Assembly (NCBI GenBank): GCA_002338715.1
Contig: DDIR01000061.1
Coordinates: 29,433-93,432 of the forward strand
Reading direction: 5' to 3'
Source: Phycisphaerales bacterium UBA1845
GTDB lineage: Bacteria > Planctomycetota > Phycisphaerae > UBA1845
DNA: 64,000 nucleotides
A program made the position numbers and the translations under genes. The notes beneath the pieces were generated by a model. It was not told the origin of the DNA. It searched no databases and was given only the letters and a program-made list of their open reading frames with translations. Positions 9,846 to 19,983 of this stretch are shown here, in pieces (position 1 is the stretch's first letter; every line of letters begins with the position of its first letter).

Positions 9846-12083
9846 TTATGGTGTTGCCGGCTTGTTCATCTCACGCATTGTCTTGTCCACCAACTCCTGA
9901 ACTTTGAAAAGCGGTTTGACGAACTCAACGTGACTGTCCCCGAACAGCACGTTGGCGCCTTCGGGCGATTGGCCGTTGAAACTTTCATAAGCCACGACCC
10001 AGTTGGCATTGTAAGAGTCTGTGTGACCCGCAATGTATTTGTATGAACACTCAGTTTGATCGCTGTCCAGATGGTACAGCGTCTTCACATCCACGATCCC
10101 TTCATCCACAAGCGTCTTGAGATCAGGCGGAAACTTCCCGTCGTGATCGTTGGCGTAAACGGCACAACCCACGCCGAGATTTCTCAGATTGGCGGCGCTG
10201 ACCGCCCGCTTGGCCATCTCGCGTGCCCGGGCCAAACTTGGCAGCATCACCGAAAACGAGACAGCCGCCACTGCGGCTTGGGCATGGGCTGACGGTCCGA
10301 CAGGGATCGGCCAAGGTCCATGCCCGGTCATGTGCACGCCATTGTCATCCGTCCACATCGCACTGACATCGCCAAACGTATCCGCAACAAAAGTTTCATG
10401 CGTCGGAAAAGTCGCGAAGTCCCAGTCAACGTCCAACTCCGGCGAAAAGTTGCCCAGTGCGGTCACACCCAGAGCGATGAGCGGGTAAATGTCTGCAATC
10501 CCGGCTTTCGTGTTCACGTAACCGAGCGCGATGACTTCCTCGGGATACTGCTTGCGACCCCGACGAAAATCCTCGTTGCTCAGGATGCTGGTGGACTCGA
10601 CATTTTTCTTAACCACGCGATTCACCGCGAATCGAACCGATTGCGGCATGAGTCCCGCCACGAGTCGATCCTCGTGAAAACACCACGAAACCGCGACTGG
10701 AATCGGCAGGCCCGGAACCTGAACGTACTTGACTTTGTATCCATCGAAGTCGGTCGTGCGAATGCGGTGGGTGATCGGTTCGGGCGTCTCTTCATTCATA
10801 GCCCTCATCACCGCGCCAAGGGCACGTTCGATCAGTGCTTCCAGCTTCGCCTGATCCTTCACCTCAATGACGGCTGTTATGCCGGTAAACCAAGTACCGC
10901 CCGCATCGGGACTGTCAAAGTAAATCACGTTGTCGCCAAGCTGCGCGAGAATGTCGTCGCGAATGCTGAGCCCGATCTTCTGCTCGACTTTTTGAATCCC
11001 CTGATGAGCGAACACCCCCACCATCGGCAGCGAGTTCAGCACGGTGATCACATCGTCGTAGGCTTTCACATGATCGTGATTGAATGCATACGCAAAGTTG
11101 GCGCTTTTTGGAATCCACTTCAGGTCGTCATCGGTCAGTGGTTTCTGATCGGCGAGTTTGAACAGACCGGTTCGCTCTTTGCTCGTCGAGACGTAAACCG
11201 AAGACTTATATCCGCCGTTGTCGAAGTGCGATCCGACGGTAACGGTGTTGCAACTGGTGAGTCCGAGTCCGTCGATCACCACCTTGAACATCGGCGGGAA
11301 ATCGGGCTGTCCCATCGCTTCGAAGATCGCCTTTGATTGCGTGAGGGCGGCTTGTATGTCGACGTGAAGCACGGCATTGACGTATGCCTTTTCCAACCCG
11401 ATGACCTTCGATGCGTCAGCCAGCGCTTCGTTGGCGGCGAGGCTTGGCGACTTGCCTGTCATCGCCGCGATCACTTTGCTTGGAGCGCTGCCGCCAATCG
11501 TAAAGATGAACGTCTTATCGACGACGCCATAGTGGGCGGGGATGGGCATCGGCGTTGGGAGCATGAAACGGTTCAGCGCAGCGCCGTCGACCTCTACCGG
11601 TGAACTCGGCGGCACGTCGGGCTGCTTGAGCAGGAACGTAATCCCTTCAACAAACGCAGCCGAGTCACCGCCAGCCGGCGACACCACCGCCAGCGAAAAA
11701 TCCGGACCCTGCTGCCCCATCTCGATGTTGCCGAGGCTCAGCGCGAACCCCTGCTTCCAAAGATGCGTAAGCACGTCGGTCACAGCTTTGGCGACTTTGG
11801 CGTCCTCTTCGCTCTTGGCTTCCTTGGCGATCAGCTTACCGATCGCCTCCCACGCCGAGTCTTTGAAGGCCTTCATTCCCGGATCGTTCATCAGTCGGCC
11901 AAAGGGCGTGGTCAAACGGCCTTCGAGCGTGTGCTCGCTGCCGCTGAGTTCGACGTAGACGATTGCGTCTTTGGGAAGTTTGTCGCGCAGCTGGGCGCGG
12001 GCAGGTACCGCGATGCAAAATACCGTGGCGCAGACAAGCAGCGACGCCACCCGCAATCGTTTGAAAACGTTCGTGTCAGGCAT
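9846..12083 (-). CDS. Secreted protein of unknown function with C-terminal pilin-type (H-X9-DG-like) module
   Basis: 745 residues. Sec signal peptide at 1-30 (hydrophobic core LLVCATVFCIAV, then ARA-Q). Residues about 31-600 form a large extracytoplasmic region with no motif I recognise. The C-terminal 130 residues resemble the end of planctomycetal pilin-type proteins: LPSLARAREMAKRAVSAANL, then NLRNLGVGCAVYANDHDGKFP, then GANVLFGDSHVEFV. That module normally follows an N-terminal pilin helix; here it sits at the end of an ordinary secreted protein. The start overlaps the nrnA-like stop by 8 bases, so translation is probably coupled. Function unknown. Confidence 0.75.
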   Translation of the reverse strand: MPDTNVFKRLRVASLLVCATVFCIAVPARAQLRDKLPKDAIVYVELSGSEHTLEGRLTTPFGRLMNDPGMKAFKDSAWEAIGKLIAKEAKSEEDAKVAKAVTDVLTHLWKQGFALSLGNIEMGQQGPDFSLAVVSPAGGDSAAFVEGITFLLKQPDVPPSSPVEVDGAALNRFMLPTPMPIPAHYGVVDKTFIFTIGGSAPSKVIAAMTGKSPSLAANEALADASKVIGLEKAYVNAVLHVDIQAALTQSKAIFEAMGQPDFPPMFKVVIDGLGLTSCNTVTVGSHFDNGGYKSSVYVSTSKERTGLFKLADQKPLTDDDLKWIPKSANFAYAFNHDHVKAYDDVITVLNSLPMVGVFAHQGIQKVEQKIGLSIRDDILAQLGDNVIYFDSPDAGGTWFTGITAVIEVKDQAKLEALIERALGAVMRAMNEETPEPITHRIRTTDFDGYKVKYVQVPGLPIPVAVSWCFHEDRLVAGLMPQSVRFAVNRVVKKNVESTSILSNEDFRRGRKQYPEEVIALGYVNTKAGIADIYPLIALGVTALGNFSPELDVDWDFATFPTHETFVADTFGDVSAMWTDDNGVHMTGHGPWPIPVGPSAHAQAAVAAVSFSVMLPSLARAREMAKRAVSAANLRNLGVGCAVYANDHDGKFPPDLKTLVDEGIVDVKTLYHLDSDQTECSYKYIAGHTDSYNANWVVAYESFNGQSPEGANVLFGDSHVEFVKPLFKVQELVDKTMREMNKPATP

Positions 12084-13095
12084 GGTTGGTTCCTCTTTGT
12101 TCTCGAATGTGTTCGAGAACCATTAACTTGGCTTTTTCCAGCGGCGCTTCGATGCGAGCGCCCGCCGCCCGCACGTGCCCACCGCCTCCGAAAGAAGCGG
12201 CCAGCTTCGCCACATCAACCCGACCTTTACTACGAAAACTGCACTTGGTAACCCCATTGCCCCAATCGACCAGCAATCCCGACACCCGCACCGACGCCAC
12301 CGACAGCGGGTGATTGACGACATATCCGGTGTCATCCGGTGTGACGTTGGCATCCTTGGTCATCTGCTCGGTCACGCACAGCAGGGCGATGCTGTCATCA
12401 TCGTGGAGTTCCAAGCCCGACAGCGCCATCGCCGAAAACCGCAAAAGCGATGCCGGGTCCTGGTTGTAAATCCGCTGGTTGGTCTCATCCAGATCGACAC
12501 CCAGTTCCGTCAGGTCGGCGGCCACCCGAAGCGCCTCAGCCGTTGTGTTGCTGAATCGAAACCAGCCGGTGTCGGTCGCGAGCCCTTCAAAAATTGCCTT
12601 GGCAGCCTGCCCCGAGATATCCCAGCCGGCGCTTTTCGCCCAGCGATAAAGCATGAGCGTGGCCGACGATGCGGTCGTATCGATCAGATGCAGGTCGGCT
12701 GGCAGGTCGCGGGTGGTGTGGTGATCGAGAACAATCCGCGGGACGTGTCGTTTATCAAGCCAGTCCGCCACCGGGGTCAACTGCGCAAACGCGCAGGTAT
12801 CCATCACCACCACGCCATCGACTCTGTCAAACACCGGATCGTCAGGCCCGCTGATCACGTGCAAAGCGTCCACACCGGTGAGGCTGCATTGATGTTGCGA
12901 TGGCGTTTCATAGACAGCCGCAACGCTCTCGCGCCCTTGTGACGCCAGCATCGCTTTCAAACCGACAATGCAACCCAGCGCATCGCCATCCGGATGAACA
13001 TGGCTTAACAGCAGCGGACATTTCCACGAAATCAAGAGCTTCGTGGCCGAGGCGTGGTCTTCTTCCCGGTGAACGGTTTCGGCGATCGTATCCAT
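12076..13095 (-). CDS. nrnA: DHH/DHHA1 phosphoesterase, NrnA-like (oligoribonuclease / pAp phosphatase)
   Basis: 339 residues, typical for NrnA, which degrades nanoRNAs and dephosphorylates 3'-phosphoadenosine 5'-phosphate; related proteins cleave linear cyclic-dinucleotide products such as pApA. DHH motifs in order: HVHPDGDALGC near residue 32, VVMDTCAF near 95, and the name motif VLDHHTT near 120. The DHHA1 RNA-binding end has FGGGGHVRAAGARIE near residue 310. It lies between ribF upstream and a secreted protein downstream on the same strand. Substrate preference cannot be read from sequence; a link to the c-di-AMP genes at 47-49 kb is possible but unproven. Confidence 0.88.
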   Translation of the reverse strand: MDTIAETVHREEDHASATKLLISWKCPLLLSHVHPDGDALGCIVGLKAMLASQGRESVAAVYETPSQHQCSLTGVDALHVISGPDDPVFDRVDGVVVMDTCAFAQLTPVADWLDKRHVPRIVLDHHTTRDLPADLHLIDTTASSATLMLYRWAKSAGWDISGQAAKAIFEGLATDTGWFRFSNTTAEALRVAADLTELGVDLDETNQRIYNQDPASLLRFSAMALSGLELHDDDSIALLCVTEQMTKDANVTPDDTGYVVNHPLSVASVRVSGLLVDWGNGVTKCSFRSKGRVDVAKLAASFGGGGHVRAAGARIEAPLEKAKLMVLEHIREQRGTNHA

Positions 13096-13154
13096 ATGTC
13101 TGGTCGCGTTCCTTGCGCAATGTGTTCTTGTGTGTACCGATGTTGCGCGATCAA

Positions 13155-14105
13155 TCAGTACTGGAGGTTGCGAACGAATTCGACGTCGGTTTTTATCTGA
13201 TTCACCAGTGCGTCGATCGAGGAGAATTTGGTTTGCTCGCGCACGTGCTCGATGAATTCGAGTTTCAAATGTTGGCCATAGAGGTCGCCATCAAAATCGA
13301 GCACGTGGGCTTCGACCTGTTGAACATGCCCGTCAAAGGTGGGCGTGCTGCCGATGCTGATCGCGCATTTTTTGTCGGTGCCATCGATCGCGACGCGCCC
13401 GGCGTACACCCCGTCGGCGGGGATGATTTGATCGGTAATCGCAAGGTTGGCGGTTGGAAACCCGATCGTTCGGCCACGCTTCGACCCTTCGACCACCGGT
13501 CCATCGAGCGAGAAAGGTCGGCCCAAACCGTCGGCGGCTTCGCTGACCCTACCTTCGGTAATCAATCGGCGAATCAGGGAACTCGACGTCCGCGTGACTT
13601 CACCATCGCCCATGTCGCCACCAGTCAATGTCTGGTTGAATGGTTCGACCAGTTCGACTTCGTAGTCCCACTTGCCGGCGAACTCCTTGAGCGTTTCACC
13701 GCTACCCGTTCGCCCTTTGCCGAAACCGAAGTTGAACCCTTCGACGATGGCCACGGGATGAAACCGGGCGACGATCACCGATTCGATGAATGCGACGGCT
13801 TCGATCTGAAGCAGTTCGGGGCGACTCTTGGCGATGACCACGCAATCCACGCCGCACGCTTGCAGTTGCTCCAGCTTGCCTTCGACCGAGGCGATGCGCC
13901 GGGGCGGGTTGGCTGGGTTGAGGATCGCCAGCGGGTGCGGCTCAAACGTCATCACCACCAATGGAACACCGCGATCGTCGGCCTTTTGACGACCGATGGC
14001 CAATATCCGTTGATGGCCTCGGTGAACCCCATCGAAATTGCCGATGGTAAGAATGCACCGTGATTCGGTCAGGTTTGCGTTGTCCAGCCCTTCGACGACG
14101 TTCAC
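13155..14105 (-). CDS. ribF: Bifunctional riboflavin kinase / FAD synthetase
   Basis: 316 residues, the usual RibF length. Converts riboflavin to FMN and FMN to FAD. The FAD-synthetase nucleotidyltransferase domain (about 1-180) has TIGNFDGVHRGHQRIL near residue 20; the riboflavin-kinase domain (about 185-310) has GRTIGFPTANL and DGVYAGRV. I chose GTG at 14105 because the product then begins MNVVEGLDN, matching the family start, with GGGGA 10 bases upstream; a TTG at 14153 would add 16 unlikely residues. It is first in a minus-strand group with the DHH phosphoesterase. Confidence 0.94.
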   Translation of the reverse strand: MNVVEGLDNANLTESRCILTIGNFDGVHRGHQRILAIGRQKADDRGVPLVVMTFEPHPLAILNPANPPRRIASVEGKLEQLQACGVDCVVIAKSRPELLQIEAVAFIESVIVARFHPVAIVEGFNFGFGKGRTGSGETLKEFAGKWDYEVELVEPFNQTLTGGDMGDGEVTRTSSSLIRRLITEGRVSEAADGLGRPFSLDGPVVEGSKRGRTIGFPTANLAITDQIIPADGVYAGRVAIDGTDKKCAISIGSTPTFDGHVQQVEAHVLDFDGDLYGQHLKLEFIEHVREQTKFSSIDALVNQIKTDVEFVRNLQY

Positions 14106-14309
14106 TGGTTTGATGTCCCCAATACCCGATTTCTGCGGTGAACGATTCCGCAACGACCGGTTCTGTCATGACCCGTATGCTGCAAAATACTTTGGAATTG
14201 GCAGGATAGGCACCCAACTGCGACTTGGCAACGCAAGACCCCGGTTCGACCTTGCCACTTTGCAGCGAACAGACTGGAAACCCAAGCGTTTCGCCACGAT
14301 ACTGAAGAT

Positions 14310-15422
14310 ATGGATTCAGATCCCAACCAACGTCCGATTCATGTGGCCATCTGCATTGACTCATCGGTCTATTCCAGATACCGCGCGATCTTGCGGCATC
14401 TGTGCGTGGGGTTGAGCGATCTGATCGCAGGCATTCGCATTGTCACACCGACCAGGGAAGCGACCGCGCTGAGCCTCGGTCCGGTGCAAGCGGTCATCCA
14501 CGAAGAAATCCGTTGGCCCTTCCGCAAGCAGCGCACCAAGGAAGTCATCGCGAAGCTTTCCGCGAAACCACCCAACATCATTCACGCGATGTCGGCTGGC
14601 TCGTACGCCAACTCCGAATCGCTGGCCAACGCGTTCGACATCGAAATCGTCTATCAGGTCACCGCATACGAAGATGTCTTCGCGCTGGCCGAGTCGCAGT
14701 TCACCGGCATGAAGCACGTGATCTGCGCGAGCGAACCGCTGCGCGAGGCCTGTCTGTCGCAGTGTCGGTTGTCGCCAGCCGACGTGACTTTGGTGCGACC
14801 CGGTGTCGTCTGCGCGAAGGAGCCCACCTGCTATCGGGTGGCCGACCGCGTCCCCACGATTCTCGCGACGGCTTCCTTCGAACCGGATTCCGGCGTCGAT
14901 CAGTTGATCCGGGCGATCGCCCTCGTCAAAGGCAAGAACCAAGAGATGCTCGCGTTCCTTTTGGGCGGTGGTCCGGAGGAGGACCAACTTCGGCAGATCG
15001 CGACCCGGCTCAACCTCAATTCGTCCGTCATCTTCGCCCAGCCGGAAGGCGACATCCTCCAGGCGATGGTCGGAGCCGACATTTTCGTCATCCCGTCGGC
15101 TGAAAAGTCGATCTCAGCCCGCAGCCTCCAGGCGATGGGACAGGGGATGGCCGTCATCGCGGTGGATGGCGGGGTGTCGGATGCCTACATCGCGGACGAA
15201 ACCGCCATCGTCGCGCGGGCGGCGACGGCCCCAGACCTGGCGGCGGCCATCGAACGCCTGCTCATCGACCGGGACTTCGCCCGCCAGATCGCCACCAACG
15301 CGATCGCCCACATGAAGGACCGCCACACCATGTCGAGGATGGCCGACCAGACGGCAGAAATTTATCACAAGCTGGCGCTGCGCAAGACCACGTTGAAAAT
15401 GCCAAAGTCGAGTAAGTCCTAG
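14310..15422 (+). CDS. GT4-family glycosyltransferase
   Basis: 370 residues, GT-B fold. Transfers a sugar from an activated donor to an unknown acceptor. The N-terminal Rossmann half (about 1-180) includes IIHAMSAGSYANS; the C-terminal donor-binding half has ILATASFEPDSGVDQLIRAI, LGGGPEEDQLRQIA near residue 215 and a degraded E-x7-E region, PSAEKSISARSLQAMGQG, near 265. It diverges from ribF and is followed 60 bases later by asnS. No neighbours hint at an LPS or capsule cluster, so the acceptor is unknown. Confidence 0.82.
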   Translation: MDSDPNQRPIHVAICIDSSVYSRYRAILRHLCVGLSDLIAGIRIVTPTREATALSLGPVQAVIHEEIRWPFRKQRTKEVIAKLSAKPPNIIHAMSAGSYANSESLANAFDIEIVYQVTAYEDVFALAESQFTGMKHVICASEPLREACLSQCRLSPADVTLVRPGVVCAKEPTCYRVADRVPTILATASFEPDSGVDQLIRAIALVKGKNQEMLAFLLGGGPEEDQLRQIATRLNLNSSVIFAQPEGDILQAMVGADIFVIPSAEKSISARSLQAMGQGMAVIAVDGGVSDAYIADETAIVARAATAPDLAAAIERLLIDRDFARQIATNAIAHMKDRHTMSRMADQTAEIYHKLALRKTTLKMPKSSKS

Positions 15423-15481
15423 CCACTTTAGTGACCTTCGGGCACCTTGCAGACGATCGACCGTAGCCTTATAAATGCTAT

Positions 15482-16987
15482 ATGAAAGCCTCAACGACCA
15501 TTTCCAATCTAAAACACCACGAAGGCAAAGAAGTCACCCTTGCGGGCTGGGTCTATAAGAATCGACCGAGCGGCAAGCTGGTTTTTCTCGTCCTTCGCGA
15601 CGGTACCGGTTTGTGCCAATGCGTGATCGAAAAGAATGACGCATCGGCTGACTACTTCGACAATGCCAAGCGATTGTCGCAGGAAGCGTCGGTCGTCGTG
15701 CGTGGTACGGTCAATGCCGACGAGCGCTCGGTGGGCGGGTACGAACTTCGCGTGACGGGCATGGACATTGTCCATGACTCCACCGACTACCCCATCACCC
15801 CGAAGCCGCACGGCGTTGAATTTCTTTTCAAGCATCGCCACCTGTGGTTCCGCTCGCAGCGACAGTTTTTGATCATGCGTTTGCGGCACACGTTGATCGA
15901 CGCGATCCGATCGTTCTTCAACAACAACGGATTCACCTGCGTCGACACGCCGATCTTCGCACCGTCGGCGGGCGAGGGGGCACAGACGCTGTTCGAGGTC
16001 GACTACTTCGGCGATCCGGTGTACCTCGCACAAACGGGTCAGCTTTATCTCGAAGCCGCGTGCATGTCCCACGGTCGGGTCTACTGTTTCGGTCCGACGT
16101 TTCGCGCCGAGAAATCAAAGACGCGCCGGCACCTCACTGAGTTCTGGATGGTCGAACCCGAAATCGCCTACGCATCGCTCGACGAAGTGATCGACGTGGC
16201 TGAAGACTTCGTGTGCAGCATTGTCGAACGGATGCTCAAGGACCATCGTGAGGATTTGATCGAGTTGGGCCGCGACATCACCGAGTTGGAGAAAATCAAG
16301 AAACCGTTCTACCGCATTCGATACCACGAAGCGGCAGAACTGCTTCGCGGGCCCAAAGCCAAGGCGCTGCTCGAACGCGATCTGGAGGAAAAGAACACGC
16401 GCATCGCCGAACTCGAAAAACAGATCGTCGAGTTGGAAGAGCAGTCTCAGTCAGCCCCGAAGCAGTGGCAGAAGGATAAAGCCGCTCAAGAGGCGATCGC
16501 CGCCCGCGAGGAACTGTCCGAACTCAAAGAGCAGGTCGGCAACATCCCGCACCACATGGAACTCGCAGCCAACTTCCAGATCGGCAGCGACCTGGGCGGG
16601 TCCGACGAAACGATCATTTCGCGTCTGCACGATCGGCCCGTGTTCGTGACGCACTATCCGGCTGGCGTGAAAGCCTTCTACATGCGGCGCGATCGCGAGA
16701 ACCCCGAGTTGGTCGAAAACTTCGACATGCTCGCGACCGAAGGTTTCGGCGAAGTCATCGGTGGGTCGGCCCGCGAGGAAGACTACGAACGCCTGCTTGA
16801 ACGCATCAAGGAAGAGGGTCTGCCGCAAGCCGACTACGAGTGGTATCTCGATTTGCGGCGCTATGGCAGCGTGCCCCATGGCGGGTTTGGTTTGGGATTG
16901 GAGCGAACAGTCTCGTGGATCTGCGGACTGCGTCACATTCGCGAAACGATTCCGTACCCGCGCATGATGGGGGCTGTTTACCCCTAG
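15482..16987 (+). CDS. asnS: Asparaginyl-tRNA synthetase with coiled-coil insertion
   Basis: 501 residues. Charges tRNA-Asn with asparagine in the cytoplasm. The OB-fold anticodon-binding domain (about 1-110) begins with LAGWVYKNRPSGKLVFLVLRDG. The class II core has motif 2 FRAEKSKTRRHLTEFWMVEPE (split: FRAEKSKTRR and EFWMVEPE) near residue 208 and motif 3 GGFGLGLERTVSWICGL near 462. Most bacterial AsnRS are 430-470 residues; the extra length is a charged helical segment at about 288-358 rich in E, K, Q and R, with LEEKNTRIAELEKQIVELEE showing heptads. The insert lies inside the catalytic domain before IGSDLGGSDETIIS. Confidence 0.95.
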   Translation: MKASTTISNLKHHEGKEVTLAGWVYKNRPSGKLVFLVLRDGTGLCQCVIEKNDASADYFDNAKRLSQEASVVVRGTVNADERSVGGYELRVTGMDIVHDSTDYPITPKPHGVEFLFKHRHLWFRSQRQFLIMRLRHTLIDAIRSFFNNNGFTCVDTPIFAPSAGEGAQTLFEVDYFGDPVYLAQTGQLYLEAACMSHGRVYCFGPTFRAEKSKTRRHLTEFWMVEPEIAYASLDEVIDVAEDFVCSIVERMLKDHREDLIELGRDITELEKIKKPFYRIRYHEAAELLRGPKAKALLERDLEEKNTRIAELEKQIVELEEQSQSAPKQWQKDKAAQEAIAAREELSELKEQVGNIPHHMELAANFQIGSDLGGSDETIISRLHDRPVFVTHYPAGVKAFYMRRDRENPELVENFDMLATEGFGEVIGGSAREEDYERLLERIKEEGLPQADYEWYLDLRRYGSVPHGGFGLGLERTVSWICGLRHIRETIPYPRMMGAVYP

Positions 16988-17031
16988 TCCGATTCGCACG
17001 GCCTGAAGATCAGAACAGTCTGGAGATGGGC

Positions 17032-17748
17032 ATGGCTTGTTTGACAAAGATGTTCGCCAACATCCGCATCATCACGGGATGTGCGCTTGCGGTACTTTCG
17101 ATGTCGACGACGGTCGGCTGCGGTGGCAGTGGGTTTGGCGAATCGGTCGCGGTACCGCAAGAGAAACGGACCGTGATTTCGGGCGGGATCAGCCCGGGCG
17201 AACGTGTCGCATTTCCAGACAGCAAACCATTTAACATCGCGGAAAGCGCCCGCACCTCGACCGGTGTCGGCGAGTCCCATGCCAGCGCCACGGACGATGG
17301 CACCGCCCACTGCGACATCAAATCAACCGGCAGCGGATCGGCATCGGGCGAGTTTCAATTGGGACAGGTCGTGTACAACGACACCGATCAACCGCTCGAC
17401 GTCTCCGTATTGTTTGACTTCGATTATGCGTTTGAAGTGCTCGACGATGGACCGAAAAGCCGTCTTCCTGAAACGATCGGTTTGAAGGTTTTTGTTCAGG
17501 ATTCCGATCAGATTGTGCTGCATCGTCGCACCATTTTGGAGCAGGGCGATGGACTGACCGCCTGGAAAGGTGCGGGGCACGAAGCGCCCTGGTTCAACGT
17601 CACGTTGCAACCGCGACTGGCCTACAACCTTGTGCTCGCTGGCAAACTGGCAGTCGAGCCGGAAGAAGATGGCCAACCGGTCGATGCCAAGATCGATGTC
17701 TCCGAATTTCGGATTGAGATCAACGCCCGAAGTCGTCGCGCACCATGA
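17032..17748 (+). CDS. Lipoprotein of unknown function
   Basis: 238 residues. The N-terminus has a hydrophobic stretch ending in a lipobox-like STTVGCGGS at about residues 23-31, so it is probably a signal-peptidase-II lipoprotein. The rest looks beta-rich, with FQLGQVVYNDTDQPLDVSVL in the middle; I recognise no family. GGAG at 17022-17025 gives 6 bases of spacing to ATG 17032; ATG 17026 is too close. It begins 44 bases after asnS and precedes guaB by about 100 bases. Confidence 0.72.
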   Translation: MACLTKMFANIRIITGCALAVLSMSTTVGCGGSGFGESVAVPQEKRTVISGGISPGERVAFPDSKPFNIAESARTSTGVGESHASATDDGTAHCDIKSTGSGSASGEFQLGQVVYNDTDQPLDVSVLFDFDYAFEVLDDGPKSRLPETIGLKVFVQDSDQIVLHRRTILEQGDGLTAWKGAGHEAPWFNVTLQPRLAYNLVLAGKLAVEPEEDGQPVDAKIDVSEFRIEINARSRRAP

Positions 17749-17846
17749 ATCGACGTCGGTTGCGGCGAACCCATACGAATCACCGTGCGTCCGTTTGACC
17801 AAATCGCACGGCAACAAAAGACCTGAGGGTCGCGATAGGATTTGCC

Positions 17847-19361
17847 ATGACCATGACAACGCCGCAGATAAACCTGCCCAGTGATTCAGGACAGGACCGA
17901 TTCCTCGGACACGCCATCACCTTCGCCGACGTGCTGCTCGTTCCGCAACTTTCCGACGTTGCCCCGAACGAAGCCGACGTGCAGACCCGCGTCACCCGCA
18001 ACATCACCATGAACATCCCGCTGCTTTCCGCGCCGATGGACACGGTGACCGAATCGCGCCTGGCAATCGCCCTCGCCCAGGAAGGCGGCATGGGCATCAT
18101 CCATCGCAACATGAGCATCGACGATCAGTGTCGCGAAGTGCGCAAGGTCAAGCGAAACGAAAGCGGCATCATCATCGACCCGGTCACGCTTCGACCGCAA
18201 CAATCCGTTCGCGAAGCCCAGGACCTCATGCGGATGCACAACGTGTCGGGCATTCCGATCACCGAAGCCGACGGAAAGCTTGTCGGTATCCTTACCCGCC
18301 GCGATCTGAAGTTCCTCGAGTCACCCGATTTGAAAGTGTCCGAGGTGATGACCAAAGATCATCTCGTCGTGGGCAACAATCAGATGTCACTCGATGAATC
18401 GGAGCGCATCCTCAAGTCGGCCAAGGTTGAAAAACTGCTGCTCGTGGACAGTCAATATCATCTGACCGGTTTAATCACGATGCGCGACATCGAGCGAAGT
18501 CGCGAATTCGGTCACAGTTGCAAAGACGAGCGAGGCCGCCTTCGCGTCGGTGCGGCGATCGGCGTTCATGATTACGAACGCATCGAAGCGCTCATCGCCC
18601 ACGACGTCGACCTTGTGATCATCGACACCGCCCACGGTCACAGCAAGAACGTCATCGAAACCGTCAAAACCGTGAAGCAGCGTTACAACATCGAACTGGT
18701 CGCCGGCAACATCGTCACCGCGGATGCCGCCAACGACCTGATCGATGCCGGTGTCGACGGTTTGAAAGTCGGTGTCGGACCGGGCAGCATCTGCACCACG
18801 CGAATCGTCAGCGGGGTTGGCGTCCCGCAGCTCACCGCGATCATGGATGTGACAGCCGCCGCGACTCCCCACGACATTCCGGTGATCGCCGACGGTGGGA
18901 TTCGCCACAGCGGTGAGATCACCAAGGCCATCGCTGCCGGCGCCCATTGCGTGATGCTTGGATCGCTGTTCGCGGGGCTCGAAGAATCGCCCGGTGAGTC
19001 CGTCACTTGGCGTGGACGACGCTTCAAGGAATATCGCGGCATGGGCAGTCTCGGGGCGATGGTCAAAGGGTCAGCCGCCCGATATGGCCAATCCGCCAAT
19101 GCAGCCACCCAGAAGCTCGTTCCCGAAGGCGTCGAGGGACGGGTGCCCTATCGCGGTCCGCTCACCGATTTTGTGTATCAACTTGTCGGCGGATTAAAAT
19201 CCGGAATGGGCTATTGCGGAACGCCCACAATTGACGATTTGCGGACCAAGGCTAGATTCTGTAGCGTGTCATCTGCTGGCGTGGCAGAGTCGCACACGCA
19301 TGACGTCACCATCACGAGAGAATCGCCGAACTATGCGATCGAACCACCATCCAGTCTTTAA
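17847..19361 (+). CDS. guaB: IMP dehydrogenase
   Basis: 504 residues. Oxidises IMP to XMP, the committed step to GMP. The TIM barrel is interrupted by two CBS domains (about residues 105-215, starting near [18 protein letters not shown]). The catalytic loop [18 protein letters not shown] near residue 315 carries the active-site Cys; the flap region has [10 protein letters not shown] near 395. SD AGGA lies 6 bases before the ATG. The last 29 bases overlap the start of a lipoprotein gene in another frame. guaA follows two genes later, so this is a purine gene group with envelope genes inserted. Confidence 0.97.
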   Translation: MTMTTPQINLPSDSGQDRFLGHAITFADVLLVPQLSDVAPNEADVQTRVTRNITMNIPLLSAPMDTVTESRLAIALAQEGGMGIIHRNMSIDDQCREVRKVKRNESGIIIDPVTLRPQQSVREAQDLMRMHNVSGIPITEADGKLVGILTRRDLKFLESPDLKVSEVMTKDHLVVGNNQMSLDESERILKSAKVEKLLLVDSQYHLTGLITMRDIERSREFGHSCKDERGRLRVGAAIGVHDYERIEALIAHDVDLVIIDTAHGHSKNVIETVKTVKQRYNIELVAGNIVTADAANDLIDAGVDGLKVGVGPGSICTTRIVSGVGVPQLTAIMDVTAAATPHDIPVIADGGIRHSGEITKAIAAGAHCVMLGSLFAGLEESPGESVTWRGRRFKEYRGMGSLGAMVKGSAARYGQSANAATQKLVPEGVEGRVPYRGPLTDFVYQLVGGLKSGMGYCGTPTIDDLRTKARFCSVSSAGVAESHTHDVTITRESPNYAIEPPSSL

Positions 19362-19953
19362 GACCCAATGCTTCAACGTCGGCGCCGCGATGACCGTTCT
19401 CTTTTCCGTCGTCGCGTGCGGTTGCAGCGAATACATCAACCCCTGGACCGACGAAACGGTATCGCACGAATACGTCACCACCGCATCGGTCGAAGGCGCG
19501 CGTCTCGCGAGCGCACCGGTCGATCCGGCTGTCCGCTCATTCCAACCGAAACTCATCAGCCCGCAGGACGGGACAGTCGGACATTTCCCGCTCGGATGGG
19601 AAGATCCGTTTGAAGATCGCGGCAGTGACGATGGACAGTTCGCCTGGACGGCTGAAGATTACTTCGCCATGCCGTATGGCTATGGCCGCTTCATCCTCAA
19701 CACCATTGCCATTCCCGCGAGCGTGATTGTTCAACCGCCTGTTCCGCTGATGGGCAGCGACGGTATCACGAGTCGTCAATGCCTGGGCCTCGATCACGAT
19801 GCCGAGTGGCTGCCGGCAGGCCGCTCTTCCACCCCGCCGGATATTATCGAAATCGGATCGATTCCATCGAGCAGCATCGACACAGGAAATGTGGAATCGG
19901 GCACGATCGATCGGGGACATGGCGATCCAGAAAACGTTGAACCTGTCGAATAA
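19333..19953 (+). CDS. Small lipoprotein of unknown function
   Basis: 206 residues. Signal sequence with lipobox VVACGC near residues 27-32, then SEYINPWTDETVSHEYVT. It has no domain I know. Asp/Glu- and Ser/Thr-rich, with a low-complexity C-terminus. The ATG at 19333 lies inside guaB, 29 bases before its stop; an in-frame start further upstream would add residues without a signal peptide. It lies between guaB and a membrane-protein gene, suggesting co-transcription. Confidence 0.68.
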   Translation: MRSNHHPVFKTQCFNVGAAMTVLFSVVACGCSEYINPWTDETVSHEYVTTASVEGARLASAPVDPAVRSFQPKLISPQDGTVGHFPLGWEDPFEDRGSDDGQFAWTAEDYFAMPYGYGRFILNTIAIPASVIVQPPVPLMGSDGITSRQCLGLDHDAEWLPAGRSSTPPDIIEIGSIPSSSIDTGNVESGTIDRGHGDPENVEPVE

Positions 19954-19983
19954 GGGTCAAATCATTAGGTCGCGGCCAATCGC

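Noticed and set aside
13000-14063. Long plus-strand frame opposite ribF and the DHH gene
   Set aside because: It is the codon-shadow of two well-supported minus-strand genes; such mirror frames are common in this GC-rich window.
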